From assembly GCF_014596465.1 (NCBI RefSeq), contig NZ_MECK01000268.1:1-52371 (forward strand): DNA of 52,371 bases, written 5' to 3'. Positions 32,158 through 40,702 of the stretch are shown here, piece after piece. The notes under the pieces are model-generated. The model searched no databases. It was not told where the DNA came from and saw only the letters and a list, made by a program, of their open reading frames with translations. Numbering within the stretch: the stretch's first letter is position 1; every line of letters starts with the position of its first letter. Source of the stretch: Streptomyces sp. CBMA123 (GTDB lineage Bacteria; Actinomycetota; Actinomycetes; Streptomycetales; Streptomycetaceae). The translations under genes and the position numbers were made by a program.

Positions 32158-32188
32158 AGCATTCCTCCTGACGCCGCGTGAGGTGCAA
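32158..32188 (-). promoter_or_regulatory. Autoregulatory MerR promoter, leaderless
   Basis: On the minus strand TTGCAC (32188-32183) and AATGCT (32163-32158) are 19 bases apart, with CCTCACGC-G-GCGTCAGG (one mismatch) in the spacer. The -10 hexamer ends six bases before the ATG at 32151, so the transcript should start at or next to the start codon. Confidence 0.6.
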
Positions 32189-32231
32189 GCCCGGTGCGGG
32201 CCTCGGTGCGGGTCTCGGTGCGGGCCGGGCT

Positions 32232-33446
32232 TCAGGCGTGGGCGGGCAGCGGGTAGTCGGGCAGGGCGATGGCGCCCGCCTTGGCGAACTGGGCGGCCAG
32301 GATGGGGCGCAGCGGCCAGCGGCCCATCCAGCGCATGGAGGCGGCGCGCAGGCGGATCATCAGGGCGCTGTCGGGGGCGTAGCCGTTGACGCCGCCGGGC
32401 GGCAGTTCCTGGGCGCGGGTCACGTAGGGGCGCATCAGCTCCTCGTAGCGGGCGTAGGCGGTGCGGAAGTCGCCTGCGGCGGAGGCGAGTTCGCCGGCCA
32501 GCAGGTAGGCGCCGACCAGGGCGAGGCTGGTGCCCAGGCCGGTGATCGGGCTGGGGCTGTAGCCGGCGTCGCCGAGCAGGGCGACGCGGCCGCGGCTGTA
32601 GCGTTCGAGGTGGATCTGGCCGAAGGAGTCGAAGGCGAAGTCGTCGGCGGTGGCCATGGCGGTGAGCAGCCGGTCGACTTCCCAGCCGGTGCCGGCGAAG
32701 CGCGCGGCGAGCAGGCGGCGCTGGGCGGTGTCGTCGCGGCGGTCGAGGTCGAGCGGGCCGGAGCGGAAGCCGAGGGAGGCCTTGACCTCGCCGGGCAGCC
32801 GGCCGGGCCGGGCGGCGGCGACCAGTCCGCCGGGGGCGTTGTACATCAGGAACCAGCTGTCCAGGTCACGGGCGAGCGCCGGGTCGTGGACGGTGAACCA
32901 GGAGTGGTAGCCGCCGAGCGGGCGGTAGTGGTCCCGCTCGGGGCCGAAGGCCAGCCGGCGCACCACGGAGTGCAGCCCGTCGGCACCGATGACCAGGGCG
33001 AAGCGGCGGGCGGGGGAGCGCTCGAACCGGACGGTGACGCCGGCGGCGTCCTGGTCGAGGGCGGTGACGGTGTCGTCCCAGAGGTACTCGACGCCGTCGG
33101 TGGCCTCCCGGAGCAGGTCGGCGAGGTCGCCGCGCAGGATCTCCAGCTCGGAGACGATGCCCTCGCCCTCGAACAGTTCGACGGGCACCCGGGCGGTGTG
33201 CCGGCCGCGGGTGTCGACCAGGGCGATGCCGCGCTGCTCCACGCACAGGGTGCGGGCCCGTTCCATCAGGCCCATCCGTTCGATGACGGTGCGTCCGGCG
33301 CCGCGCAGGTCGACGGCCTGTCCGCCGGGGCGCGGGGCGGGGGCGCGTTCGACGACGGTGGGGTTGAAGCCGTGGCGGCGCAGCCAGTAGGCGAGGGCGG
33401 GGCCGGCGATGCCGGCGCCGGAGATGAGGATGTCGGTGTTCTCCAT
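32232..33446 (-). CDS. FAD-dependent monooxygenase (PHBH-like)
   Basis: ATG 33446 (MENTDILISGAGIAG) gives 404 residues with the dinucleotide fold GAGIAG at once. Further marks of aromatic-ring/TetX-type flavin monooxygenases are ALVIGADGLHSVVRR (DG motif) and LLGDAGYSPSPITGLGTSLA (GD motif). It probably hydroxylates a small aromatic or polyketide-like substrate with NAD(P)H. The adjacent TipA-like regulator is on the same strand 80 bases downstream, but does not overlap. A pair of GCACTAGTGC palindromes lies upstream. Confidence 0.88.
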   Translation of the reverse strand: MENTDILISGAGIAGPALAYWLRRHGFNPTVVERAPAPRPGGQAVDLRGAGRTVIERMGLMERARTLCVEQRGIALVDTRGRHTARVPVELFEGEGIVSELEILRGDLADLLREATDGVEYLWDDTVTALDQDAAGVTVRFERSPARRFALVIGADGLHSVVRRLAFGPERDHYRPLGGYHSWFTVHDPALARDLDSWFLMYNAPGGLVAAARPGRLPGEVKASLGFRSGPLDLDRRDDTAQRRLLAARFAGTGWEVDRLLTAMATADDFAFDSFGQIHLERYSRGRVALLGDAGYSPSPITGLGTSLALVGAYLLAGELASAAGDFRTAYARYEELMRPYVTRAQELPPGGVNGYAPDSALMIRLRAASMRWMGRWPLRPILAAQFAKAGAIALPDYPLPAHA

Positions 33447-33510
33447 GCCCGTACCGTACGCCGTACGCTTCGGGCTCAACAAGCCTTAATCTGCGGTTAT
33501 TTGGGATTGA

Positions 33511-33599
33511 CGCACTAGTGCACTTGGGCACTTCGGGGGAGGCCGGGGCCGCTGCGGGGGGTTTGCGCAGGCGGGCGGCGCCCCAGGTGCACTAGTGCG
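33511..33599. repeat. Inverted repeat with twin GCACTAGTGC palindromes
   Basis: CGCACTAGTGCACTTGGG (33511-33528) matches the reverse complement of 33582-33599 at 17 of 18 positions. Each copy contains the perfect palindrome GCACTAGTGC (33512-33521 and 33589-33598). The pair lies in the leader of the monooxygenase gene and may be a two-site operator, or the ends of a very short mobile relic. Confidence 0.5.
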
Positions 33600-33658
33600 G
33601 CCGGGGGTGGTGCTCTCAGGACGGGGGCGGCGGCTCGGGCAGCCCCGGCACCGGGGCG

Positions 33659-34534
33659 TCAGGGCCTCGGGGCGGTGCCCGTCGGGGCGGGGTTCGTCGG
33701 CGAGGTGCCCGTCGGCGAGGTGCCCATCAGGGTGTGCAGCAGGTCCTCGCCCAGGCCCAGGCCGGTCTGCGACTCGTCCGGCAGGTCGTAGTCGAGGTAC
33801 CAGTCCGACGGCGCCTCCGGGTGCGGGCCGCTGACCGCCACCCGCCCCGCGCCGTAGGGGGCGACCACGGCCGCCGCCCGGTCGTTGGTGTAACGGGCCA
33901 GCACGTCCGCGTCCGGGCCGCTCACGTCGAAGTACGGGCCGTCCTGGAAGTACATCCGCTGCGGGTGCCCGCGCCAGGAGACGTCGACCAGGTGGTCCTG
34001 CTCGTCGGTGACGGTCGCGCCCCGGGAGCTGATGTACTGGCCCGAGTCGCCCGGCAGGAGGCCGTAGCCGGGGTCGTGGCCCGCCAGGTAGCCGCCCATG
34101 CACAGCCCCAGGAAGTGCCCGCCGCCGCGCACGTACGCGCGCACCAGCTCCGGCGAGAAACCCGGGTCGCGCTGCATCAGGCGCCACGCGGTCGACACCT
34201 CCTGCCCGTTGGTGCCCCCCGGCTGCACGTACAGCGCGACGCCGGACAGCGCGTCCGGGCCGAAGCGGTCCTGCTCCTCGGGCCCGATGTAGCGCACCGC
34301 GAAGCCGTCCTGCTCCAGCATGTCGTGCGCCGCCTCCGGGCAGCCCTGGCAGGCCGCCGGGCCCCGGTAGACCAGGGCCAGCGGACGGCCGTCCGGATCC
34401 GGCGCCGCCTGGCCCGTCCGCCCGGCTGCGGCCGCGGTGTCCGCGCTCGCACCGCTGCCGGGCGCCCCACACGCCGAGGCTGTCAGCACCACCGCCGCCA
34501 GTGCCAGCGCCGCCGCGCCCCGTCCAGCCCTCAT
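33659..34534 (-). CDS. BPL_N-domain lipoprotein (glutamine amidotransferase-like)
   Basis: ATG 34534 (MRAGRGAAALALAAVVLTAS ACG) starts a lipoprotein signal with a Cys in the lipobox, so the protein is exported and probably lipid-anchored; it has 291 residues. The body is a biotin-protein-ligase N-terminal-like, class I amidotransferase-type domain: LALVYRGPAACQGCPEAAHD, YVQPGGTNGQEV, GGGHFLGLCMGGYLAG with a candidate nucleophile Cys, and VSGPHPEAPSDW. The C-terminus is a short PTGTSPT repeat. Function unknown. The MFS pseudogene lies just upstream. Confidence 0.78.
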   Translation of the reverse strand: MRAGRGAAALALAAVVLTASACGAPGSGASADTAAAAGRTGQAAPDPDGRPLALVYRGPAACQGCPEAAHDMLEQDGFAVRYIGPEEQDRFGPDALSGVALYVQPGGTNGQEVSTAWRLMQRDPGFSPELVRAYVRGGGHFLGLCMGGYLAGHDPGYGLLPGDSGQYISSRGATVTDEQDHLVDVSWRGHPQRMYFQDGPYFDVSGPDADVLARYTNDRAAAVVAPYGAGRVAVSGPHPEAPSDWYLDYDLPDESQTGLGLGEDLLHTLMGTSPTGTSPTNPAPTGTAPRP

Positions 34535-34593
34535 GACCTGCACTTCCGCCGCCCTCCAGGGCTTCGCGCCGACCCCCGTACGCCGCCACGACG

Positions 34594-35933
34594 CTACGTC
34601 CCACCTGCCCCGACTCGCACACCAGACCCCCTGATCGGGTGAATATACGGAGAGTAGTTGACGCCCGGGGGCCCTCGGACGGCCGGAGCCGCCGCCGCTT
34701 CGACCTGGAGGGCCGCCGCCCGGGCCGGCGGGAACCGCCGCAGCCGCACCAGCGCCAGCACCAGCAGCAGGGCCAGCGCCCCCGCCGCGCAGGCCAGCGC
34801 GAACGCCGCCGGGTACCCGTGAGCGCCGACCAGCGGCCCCGCACCCGTCACCCGCCAGACCCTGCCCCGCGATCAGCCCACTGCCCAGCAGCGTCATCGC
34901 CTCGCCCATCCGCCCCGGCGCCGCGACCCCGCTCGGCCAGGCCGAACACCGCGATCAGCGTCGGGGCCACCGCCAGGCCGATCGCCCCCACCGACCACGC
35001 CGCACCCGCCACCCCGCCCACCGGCAGCAGCGTCAGCAGCAACAGCGCCTGCACCGCCACGGCCGCGCGCAGCCGTACCGTCAGGTCGAACCGCCCGGAG
35101 AAGGACGCCAGCAGGAACCCGGCCGCCGCGCTGCTCACCCCCATCGCCGCCCACACCAGGCCGCCGACGCCCGCGTCACCCCGGGCCAGGTACTGCACGC
35201 CGGTGTTGGTGGCGCCGAACACCACGCCCTGCAGCACCGTCACGGCGAGCAGCACCAGCAGCGGCCCGCGGCGCAGCCGCCCCGCCTCCACCGTGCGCGG
35301 CACCGCCGCCGGAGCCGTCGGGTGCAGCGCGAACAGCACCCCGAAGACCGCCGTCAGCGCCGCCGCGCAGACCAGCTCCGCCGCCGGGTGCACCGCCCAG
35401 GCCAGGACCCCGACCAGCGCGGGGCCCACCACGAAGCTCGTCTCGTCCACCACGGTGTCGAACGACAGCGCGGAGCCGACCAGTTCGGCGCCGTCACGGC
35501 GCCCGCTCGCCAGCGCGATCCAGCGGGTCCGGGACAGCGGCCCGATCTGCGGCACCGTGAAACCGGTCAGCACCGCGCAGCCGGCCTGCACCGGCACCGG
35601 CAGGGCGCCGGCCACGGCCACCACCAGGGCGGCGGTCATCAGCGCGTTGGCCACCGAGGCGGCCAGGATCACCGGACGGTGGCCGCGCCGGTCGGCCAGC
35701 CGGCCCAGCAGCGGCCCGCCCACCGCCTGCCGGTCCACAGCACGCCCGCCACCACGCCGGCGCGGCCGACCCCGCCGAGCGCGGTGACCATCAGCAGCGT
35801 CCCGGTCGGGCACAGCGCGGCGGGCAGCCGGGCGAGGAAGGAGACGACCGGCAGGCGCGGCCCGGCCGGCCGGACGACGCCGTGCACGGCGCTGCGAGCG
35901 GACAAGGGGGCGCCCTTCGTCGGTGATCGGCAT
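34594..35933 (-). pseudogene. MFS transporter, three frameshifts
   Basis: The protein is readable only by changing frame. Segments are: GPRLPVVSFLARLPAALCPT GTLLMVTALGGVGRAGVVAG VLWTG, then QAVGGPLLGRLADRRGHRPV ILAASVANALMTAALVVAVA through to VAPTLIAVFGLAERG, then GRMGEAMTLLGSGLIAGQG, then VTGAGPLVGAHGYPAAFALA CAAGALALLLVLALV. The first break, near 35736, looks like loss of one C (GGCAG for GGCCAG). Joined, they give a normal 12-helix major-facilitator transporter. Either a decayed gene or three sequence errors in GC-rich runs. The start is approximate. Confidence 0.75.
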
Positions 35934-36150
35934 CGGTGATCGGTGATCGGTGGCCCGGGAGTGCCCCCACGACACAGCCAGGTGCCCGGGCCCGGCCATC
36001 GGCGCCGTCTACCAAGCTGCCCGCCGCGCTCCCGGCCGGGCGCTGGACGTTCCTCCCAGGGCGCAGGCATGAGGCGCGTCCGACGGATGACCCGGTCGAC
36101 GAGTGCCGCGTCCGCCCACTCGCCTCGCCTCGCCCCGACCGGACACGGGA

Positions 36151-36312
36151 TCAATGATCGGACGCGCCTTGGCCGCCGCAGGTCGGATCCTTCGCGGGCA
36201 GCCGGCCCGTGGTCAGGTAGCGGTCGACGCTGCCGTCCGCGCAGGACGGGCCGGCCACCACCACGCCGTGGCCCTCACCGCCGGCCAGCGTGACCATCCG
36301 CCACCGTGCAGG
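36151..36312 (-). pseudogene. C-terminal remnant of TAP-like alpha/beta-hydrolase
   Basis: On the minus strand the frame ending at TGA 36153-36151 reads RMVTLAGGEGHGVVVAGPSC ADGSVDRYLTTGRLPAKDPT CGG, the catalytic-His end and Cys-flanked tail of tripeptidyl-aminopeptidase-like secreted hydrolases. Nothing of the rest of the enzyme is found upstream, where the GntR gene begins its own 3' end. A relic of a deleted gene. Confidence 0.55.
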
Positions 36313-36406
36313 GCCCGTCAGCTGAACCGGCCCTGGCGCCCGTTTCGGACCGGACCAGCCACGGCTTTCCGAGCGAGCGGTCGCGGAGCAGAGCCCGGCC
36401 GACCGC

Positions 36407-37201
36407 CTACAGCCCGGGCCCGGCCGGCCTCTGCCCGGGCCACGCGGCGGTGCTGTGGCGGGTGATCGGGTAGCCGATCTCGTACTCGTCGGCCCGCATG
36501 CGGGTGTCGTTGACCTCCACGACTGTGCCGTCCGGGCCGGTGCTGGTGCGGATGATGCGCAGCAGCGGGGTGCCCTTGGGGGCTTGGAGGTCGGCGGCTT
36601 CGGCGGGGGTGGGCATGCGGGAGGTGATGGTCTCGTGCCAGGCCAGCGGGCCGTGGCCGAGGTCGCGTTCCAGACGGTCGTAGATGCCGCCGGGGCCGGT
36701 GTCGGCTTCGGCGAGGCGGGTGCCGCGAGCGATGGCGGCCGGCAGGTAGCTGGTGGCCAGCTGGGTGGGCTTGCGGGTGTCGGGGTCGCCCATGAGGCGG
36801 TCGCGCAGGAGGACGTCGCCTGTGGGTTCGACGCGCAGGAGGGAGGCGATGTCGTGCGGTGCGGGCGCCCAGGTGATGGTTGGCTTGCGCAGGGCGACCC
36901 AGGGCTGGGCGGTGGGGTCGAAGTAGTAGCCGCGGTCGTCCCGGAGCACCTGGCGGACGCGGGAGAGCTTCTGGCGCTGGGGCAGGGCGCGCACGATCGT
37001 GCCGCGGCGGCGGACGACTTCGACCAGGCCTTCGGCTTCGAGGAGGGCGATGGCCTGGCGGGCGGTCTGCTTGGAGATGCCGTACTGGGTGGCGAGGCTG
37101 GTGATCCTCGGCAGCACCGTGCCGGCCGGGTGGCGGCCGTCGAGGATGGCGGCGCGCAGGTCGTCGGCGAGCTGGCGGTAGTGGGCGGGCGGCTTCTCCA
37201 T
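36407..37201 (-). CDS. GntR-family regulator, HutC subfamily (UTRA domain)
   Basis: This 264-residue repressor has an N-terminal winged helix (HYRQLADDLRAAILDGRHPA then GTVLPRITSLATQYGISKQT ARQAIALLEAEGLVEVVRRR) and a C-terminal UTRA ligand domain (ATSYLPAAIARGTRLAEADT...GHGPLAWHETITSRMPTPAE AADLQAPKGTPLLRIIRTS). It is divergent from the five-gene operon at 37412-41902. The 10-bp inverted repeats bracketing that operon's promoter are its likely operator, and a pathway intermediate is the likely inducer. Confidence 0.92.
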   Translation of the reverse strand: MEKPPAHYRQLADDLRAAILDGRHPAGTVLPRITSLATQYGISKQTARQAIALLEAEGLVEVVRRRGTIVRALPQRQKLSRVRQVLRDDRGYYFDPTAQPWVALRKPTITWAPAPHDIASLLRVEPTGDVLLRDRLMGDPDTRKPTQLATSYLPAAIARGTRLAEADTGPGGIYDRLERDLGHGPLAWHETITSRMPTPAEAADLQAPKGTPLLRIIRTSTGPDGTVVEVNDTRMRADEYEIGYPITRHSTAAWPGQRPAGPGL

Positions 37202-37249
37202 GGTGCTCTTTTCCGGTCGGTGGTTCCGATGGCGTGGGCGCTCTTCGTA

Positions 37250-37307
37250 TTAGTCCTAGCCCTATTGACAGGGGTTTGAACCAGCCCGATATTAGAGCTA
37301 GGACTAA
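37250..37307 (+). promoter_or_regulatory. Operon promoter bracketed by GntR operator arms
   Basis: TTGACA (37265-37270) and GATATT (37288-37293) are 17 bases apart, an excellent vegetative promoter reading right. Perfect inverted arms TTAGTCCTAG (37250-37259) and CTAGGACTAA (37298-37307) lie just before the -35 and just after the -10, so a bound dimer or pair of dimers would block it. Confidence 0.75.
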
Positions 37308-37411
37308 CTGTGTGTTAGGTATTCGACACGGTAGGTCCGATCGCCCGGCGTGCAGCTCATCACCGCCGGGGCACCATCCGAACGTCCTCACACGGCCCTG
37401 GAGGCCAGATC

Positions 37412-37996
37412 GTGACGACCCATCACCTGCTCCGCCGTGACACCGCCGACCCGCACGATGCCGTGGTCACCCTGGGTCCGGAGGGCACCGACGCTCACCA
37501 CGAGGCCCGCCGCCACTTCGCGAAGGTCCTGCTCACCGACACCTTCGAGCTCGCCGTTCGCGAAGCCCTCTCCCGCGACTGCCACGCCCTGGTGGCCGCC
37601 GGGTTCGTCGAGCGCCACCGCCCCGGCGGCGAGGTGTCCGACCTCTGGGTCGACATCCACTTCCGCCACCTGGGCCAGGTCGAGTTGGCGGCCGTCTGGG
37701 AGGCGCCGACCAAGCCGATGTGCCTGGCCGCCCCGCCCGGAATCCACACCCCGCGCACCGTCGCGCTCCACCCCGCCACCGGAGCCTTCGCCGAGCGCTA
37801 CGCCCCGGCCGCCGGCCGCCGCTACGTCGACGCCAAACCCCTGGCGGTGCGCCAGGTGCTCGACGGGACGGCCGAGGGCTGCATCGGCTCGGTCGACGTC
37901 GTCCAACACGCCGGCCTCGCCGTCCTGCAGGAGTTCCAGCCCACGATGGTCTGGTGCCTCTACCGGGCCGTCAATCGGCATATACCAGGCAGGTAG
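37412..37996 (+). CDS. Prephenate dehydratase-like protein
   Basis: GTG 37412 gives 194 residues (MTTHHLLRRDTADPHDAVVT LGPEGTDAHHEA). The GPEGT-x-x-H-EA motif and the following F-AKVLLTDTFELAVREAL are those of the prephenate dehydratase catalytic (periplasmic-binding-like) domain, but the protein is shorter than a full enzyme and has no ACT domain. It may act on prephenate or a related cyclohexadiene acid, as BacA-type decarboxylases do, or on another ligand. First gene of the operon behind the GntR-controlled promoter. Confidence 0.65.
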   Translation: MTTHHLLRRDTADPHDAVVTLGPEGTDAHHEARRHFAKVLLTDTFELAVREALSRDCHALVAAGFVERHRPGGEVSDLWVDIHFRHLGQVELAAVWEAPTKPMCLAAPPGIHTPRTVALHPATGAFAERYAPAAGRRYVDAKPLAVRQVLDGTAEGCIGSVDVVQHAGLAVLQEFQPTMVWCLYRAVNRHIPGR

Positions 37997-38085
37997 GGTA
38001 AAAACCGCGACTCGCCCAAATCGCTGCTAGGCTGCCCGCCGATTCCCCAACTCGTGGGAACAGCAACCGACTTGGGAGCGAGGCC

Positions 38086-39081
38086 ATGAAGGTTCTCATC
38101 ACCGGCGGCGCCGGATTCATCGGATCCACCATCGCCAGCGCCTGCCTGGACGAAGGCATCGAACCCGTCATCCTGGACAACCTGTCCACCGGACGTCCCG
38201 AGTTCACCGTCGGCCGCACCCTCTACCGGGGCGACATCGCCGACGGCGACCTGATCGACCGCGTCTTCCACGACCACCCCGACATCCACGCCGTCATCAA
38301 CTGCGCCGCCCGCATCGTCGTCCCCGAATCGGTCGCCGACCCGCTCGGCTACTACGACGCCAACGTCACCAAGGGCCTGGCCCTGGTCAGCCACCTGCTA
38401 CGCAACGGCTGCCACCGCCTCGTCTTCTCCGGCTCCGCCGCGATCTACGACTCCGGCCAGGCCATCACCGAAGACGCCCCCCTACGCCCGCTCTCCCCCT
38501 ACGCCCGCACCAAGTCCGCCTTCGAAGGCGCCCTGGAGGACATCACCGGCGGCACCGCCCTGCGCGTCATCACCCTGCGCTACTTCAACCCGATCGGCGC
38601 CGACCCCAAGCTGCGCACCGGCCTGCAGACCACCAAGCCCACCCACGCACTCGGCGTCATGATCGACCGCTACCGCGCGGGCGAGCCGTTCCCCGTCACC
38701 GGCACCGACTGGCCCACCCGTGACGGCTCCGGCATCCGCGACTACGTCCACGTCTGGGACCTGGCCGCCGCCCACATCGCCGCGGTGCGCCGCTTCGACA
38801 CCGTCGTCGGTGACGACGGGCCCCGCTACCTGCCGATCAACCTCGGCTCCGGCAACGGCACCACCGTCTTCGAACTGATCAAGGCCTTCGAGGACGTCAC
38901 CGGCGAGCCGCTCGCCCACCACCGCACCGAAGCCCGGCCCGGCGACAACGCCGGCGCCTACCCCGCCATCGACCGCGCCCACGCCCTGCTGGGCTGGACC
39001 CCGGGCCACACCCTCCAGGAGGGCATCGCCGCCGCCCTGGAGTGGAACGCCACGCGCCACACGATCCTCAAGGACGAGTGA
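38086..39081 (+). CDS. NAD-dependent epimerase, GalE-like
   Basis: This 331-residue extended SDR has GGAGFIG at the start, NLSTG, catalytic S-SAAIYDSG, and Y139-ART-K143, followed by RYFNPIGADPKLRTG, the substrate loop typical of UDP-glucose 4-epimerase. It most likely acts on a nucleotide-bound sugar. The 89-base gap before it contains a possible second promoter (CTAGGCT near 38025). Its TGA overlaps the next ATG (TGATG), so the following genes are coupled. Confidence 0.88.
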   Translation: MKVLITGGAGFIGSTIASACLDEGIEPVILDNLSTGRPEFTVGRTLYRGDIADGDLIDRVFHDHPDIHAVINCAARIVVPESVADPLGYYDANVTKGLALVSHLLRNGCHRLVFSGSAAIYDSGQAITEDAPLRPLSPYARTKSAFEGALEDITGGTALRVITLRYFNPIGADPKLRTGLQTTKPTHALGVMIDRYRAGEPFPVTGTDWPTRDGSGIRDYVHVWDLAAAHIAAVRRFDTVVGDDGPRYLPINLGSGNGTTVFELIKAFEDVTGEPLAHHRTEARPGDNAGAYPAIDRAHALLGWTPGHTLQEGIAAALEWNATRHTILKDE

Positions 39082-39965
39082 TGACACCTGCCCCATCCGG
39101 GGCGCCCCGGCCGGCGACCTCGATCGTCGTCGCCGGCTACGGGGCGCTGACCTCCGGCATCCTGCCCCACCTCGCGGCCCTGCCCGCCACTCGCGTCGCC
39201 CTCACCAGCCGCCACCTCACCCAGGCGCCCCACGCCGCCGTGCCCCTCATCGGCCCGGCCGAACTCACCGACCAGCGCCCCGACGTGGTGCTCGGCTGCT
39301 TCGAGAACGACGCCCGCAGCCGCAACTTCTGGACCAACCAGCACGTCACCGCAGCCATCGCCACGCACCGCCCCGCGTGCATCGAGCTGTCCACCATCAG
39401 CCCCGAACGGGCCGTGCAGTGGCACCGGGAGACCGCCGCCCTCGGCGCAACCACATGGGAGTGCCCCGTCACCGGCTCCCGCCCCGGCGCGCAGGCCGGA
39501 ACCCTGTCCGCGTTCCTCTACGCCGCCGCCCCCAACGCCTCTGCCAAACGCGCCCTGGCCGCCTTCACCCGCCACCGCTACCGCTTCACGGCTCCCGGCA
39601 ACCCGGCCCGCTTCAAGCTGATCTTCAACGCCTGGGGCGCCGCCCTCCTGCACGCCGCCAGCGCGTTCGCCCGCCGCCTGCCCGAGCACCTGGGGGAGGA
39701 CTACCCGGTGGCCGCCCGGATCGTGACCACCGACGGCTGGATGGCCGCCCTCGCCGCCCAGAAGCTCCCCCGATTCGAACAACGCGCCTACGGCGACCCG
39801 GACTTCGCCGTGCACCACATGATCAAGGACCTCCGCTATGCCCGTGACTTGCTGGGCGAGGAAGTCCTGCTGACCGCCGCGCTGGACGCCTACACCGCCG
39901 CCGAGCAGCACCACGGCCCCTACGCCGACTTCACCGCCGTCGCCGACATCCGAGGAGCGCAGTGA
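39081..39965 (+). CDS. Beta-hydroxyacid dehydrogenase-like (6PGDH/HIBADH family) protein
   Basis: ATG 39081 overlaps the epimerase stop; the product has 294 residues. The N-terminal dinucleotide-binding motif is looser than usual (IVVAGYGALTSGILPHL) but the family signature is clear: IELSTISPERAVQWHRETAA, CPVTGSRPGAQAGTLSAFLY and the catalytic K179-LIF-N183 pair. It probably oxidises a hydroxy acid or reduces an imine/aldehyde intermediate of the pathway. The next gene overlaps by four bases (GTGA). Confidence 0.75.
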   Translation: MTPAPSGAPRPATSIVVAGYGALTSGILPHLAALPATRVALTSRHLTQAPHAAVPLIGPAELTDQRPDVVLGCFENDARSRNFWTNQHVTAAIATHRPACIELSTISPERAVQWHRETAALGATTWECPVTGSRPGAQAGTLSAFLYAAAPNASAKRALAAFTRHRYRFTAPGNPARFKLIFNAWGAALLHAASAFARRLPEHLGEDYPVAARIVTTDGWMAALAAQKLPRFEQRAYGDPDFAVHHMIKDLRYARDLLGEEVLLTAALDAYTAAEQHHGPYADFTAVADIRGAQ

Positions 39966-40687
39966 ACTCCCACGACCTGCCCCTGCTCCTCAAGCAGCTC
40001 ACCCACGAGTTCGCCGACGCCACCGGCATGTCGGTGGCCCTGTCCGGCTCCCTCGCCCGCGGCGACCACCGCACCGGGCGCAGCGGCCACATCACCTCCG
40101 ACCTCGACCTGATCCCCATCGTCGCCACCCCCGCCGACGCCCCCACCGCCCGCACCGTGCTGCAACCGATCCTCCAGCGCCTCGCCGACACCTGGCAGAT
40201 CGAGGCCACCGCCGCCATCACCACGCTGCGCGCCTTCCAGCTGGCCGGCCACGCCCCCTACCGCACCAGCATGCGCCCCCAGTGGCTCTGCGACGCCCTC
40301 GGCCTCGGTCCGGACGCCTTCGCCCGCCCCGGCGACGACGCCGAGGGTACCGCGCCGGCCTGGGCGCTGCAGCCGGTCACCTACTACCTGGCCAAGGCCA
40401 CCGCCCAGGAGCCGGCCACCAACCTGCTCAAGGCCCGCACCGCCGCCGCCAGGGCAGCCGCCGCCTTCGACCTTCCCCTCGCCGACAGCCTCGACGACCT
40501 CCCGCGCGCCCTGCGCACCCTGATCGCCGAACGGCGCCTCAGCCCGCTCGACTCCACCGCCCGCTACCTCACCACCCCCACCCGGCCCACCATCGCCGAC
40601 GCCGTCCGCGACGCCGTCTTCTTCGAGAACCAGGGCCTGCCCTTCGCCGACTCGGCCGTCGCCGCGCTGCCGTCCCTGCCGAACTGA
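39962..40687 (+). CDS. Nucleotidyltransferase (DNA polymerase beta-like fold)
   Basis: GTG 39962 overlaps the previous stop; 241 residues. The nucleotide-binding motif is G29-S-LARGD with the metal-binding pair D47-L-D49 (SDLDLIPI), the minimal nucleotidyltransferase signature (GSxxxGxxxxxSDLDL). The C-terminal part is helical. It could transfer a nucleotide to a small hydroxyl or amino substrate, as aminoglycoside nucleotidyltransferases do, or activate a phospho-sugar. Coupled within the operon. Confidence 0.8.
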   Translation: MNSHDLPLLLKQLTHEFADATGMSVALSGSLARGDHRTGRSGHITSDLDLIPIVATPADAPTARTVLQPILQRLADTWQIEATAAITTLRAFQLAGHAPYRTSMRPQWLCDALGLGPDAFARPGDDAEGTAPAWALQPVTYYLAKATAQEPATNLLKARTAAARAAAAFDLPLADSLDDLPRALRTLIAERRLSPLDSTARYLTTPTRPTIADAVRDAVFFENQGLPFADSAVAALPSLPN

Positions 40688-40702
40688 CCAGGAGCACGCC
40701 GC

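Noticed and set aside
35925..35950. ATCGGTG direct repeats upstream of the MFS pseudogene
   Set aside because: Three short copies only; probably slippage, with no regulatory sign.
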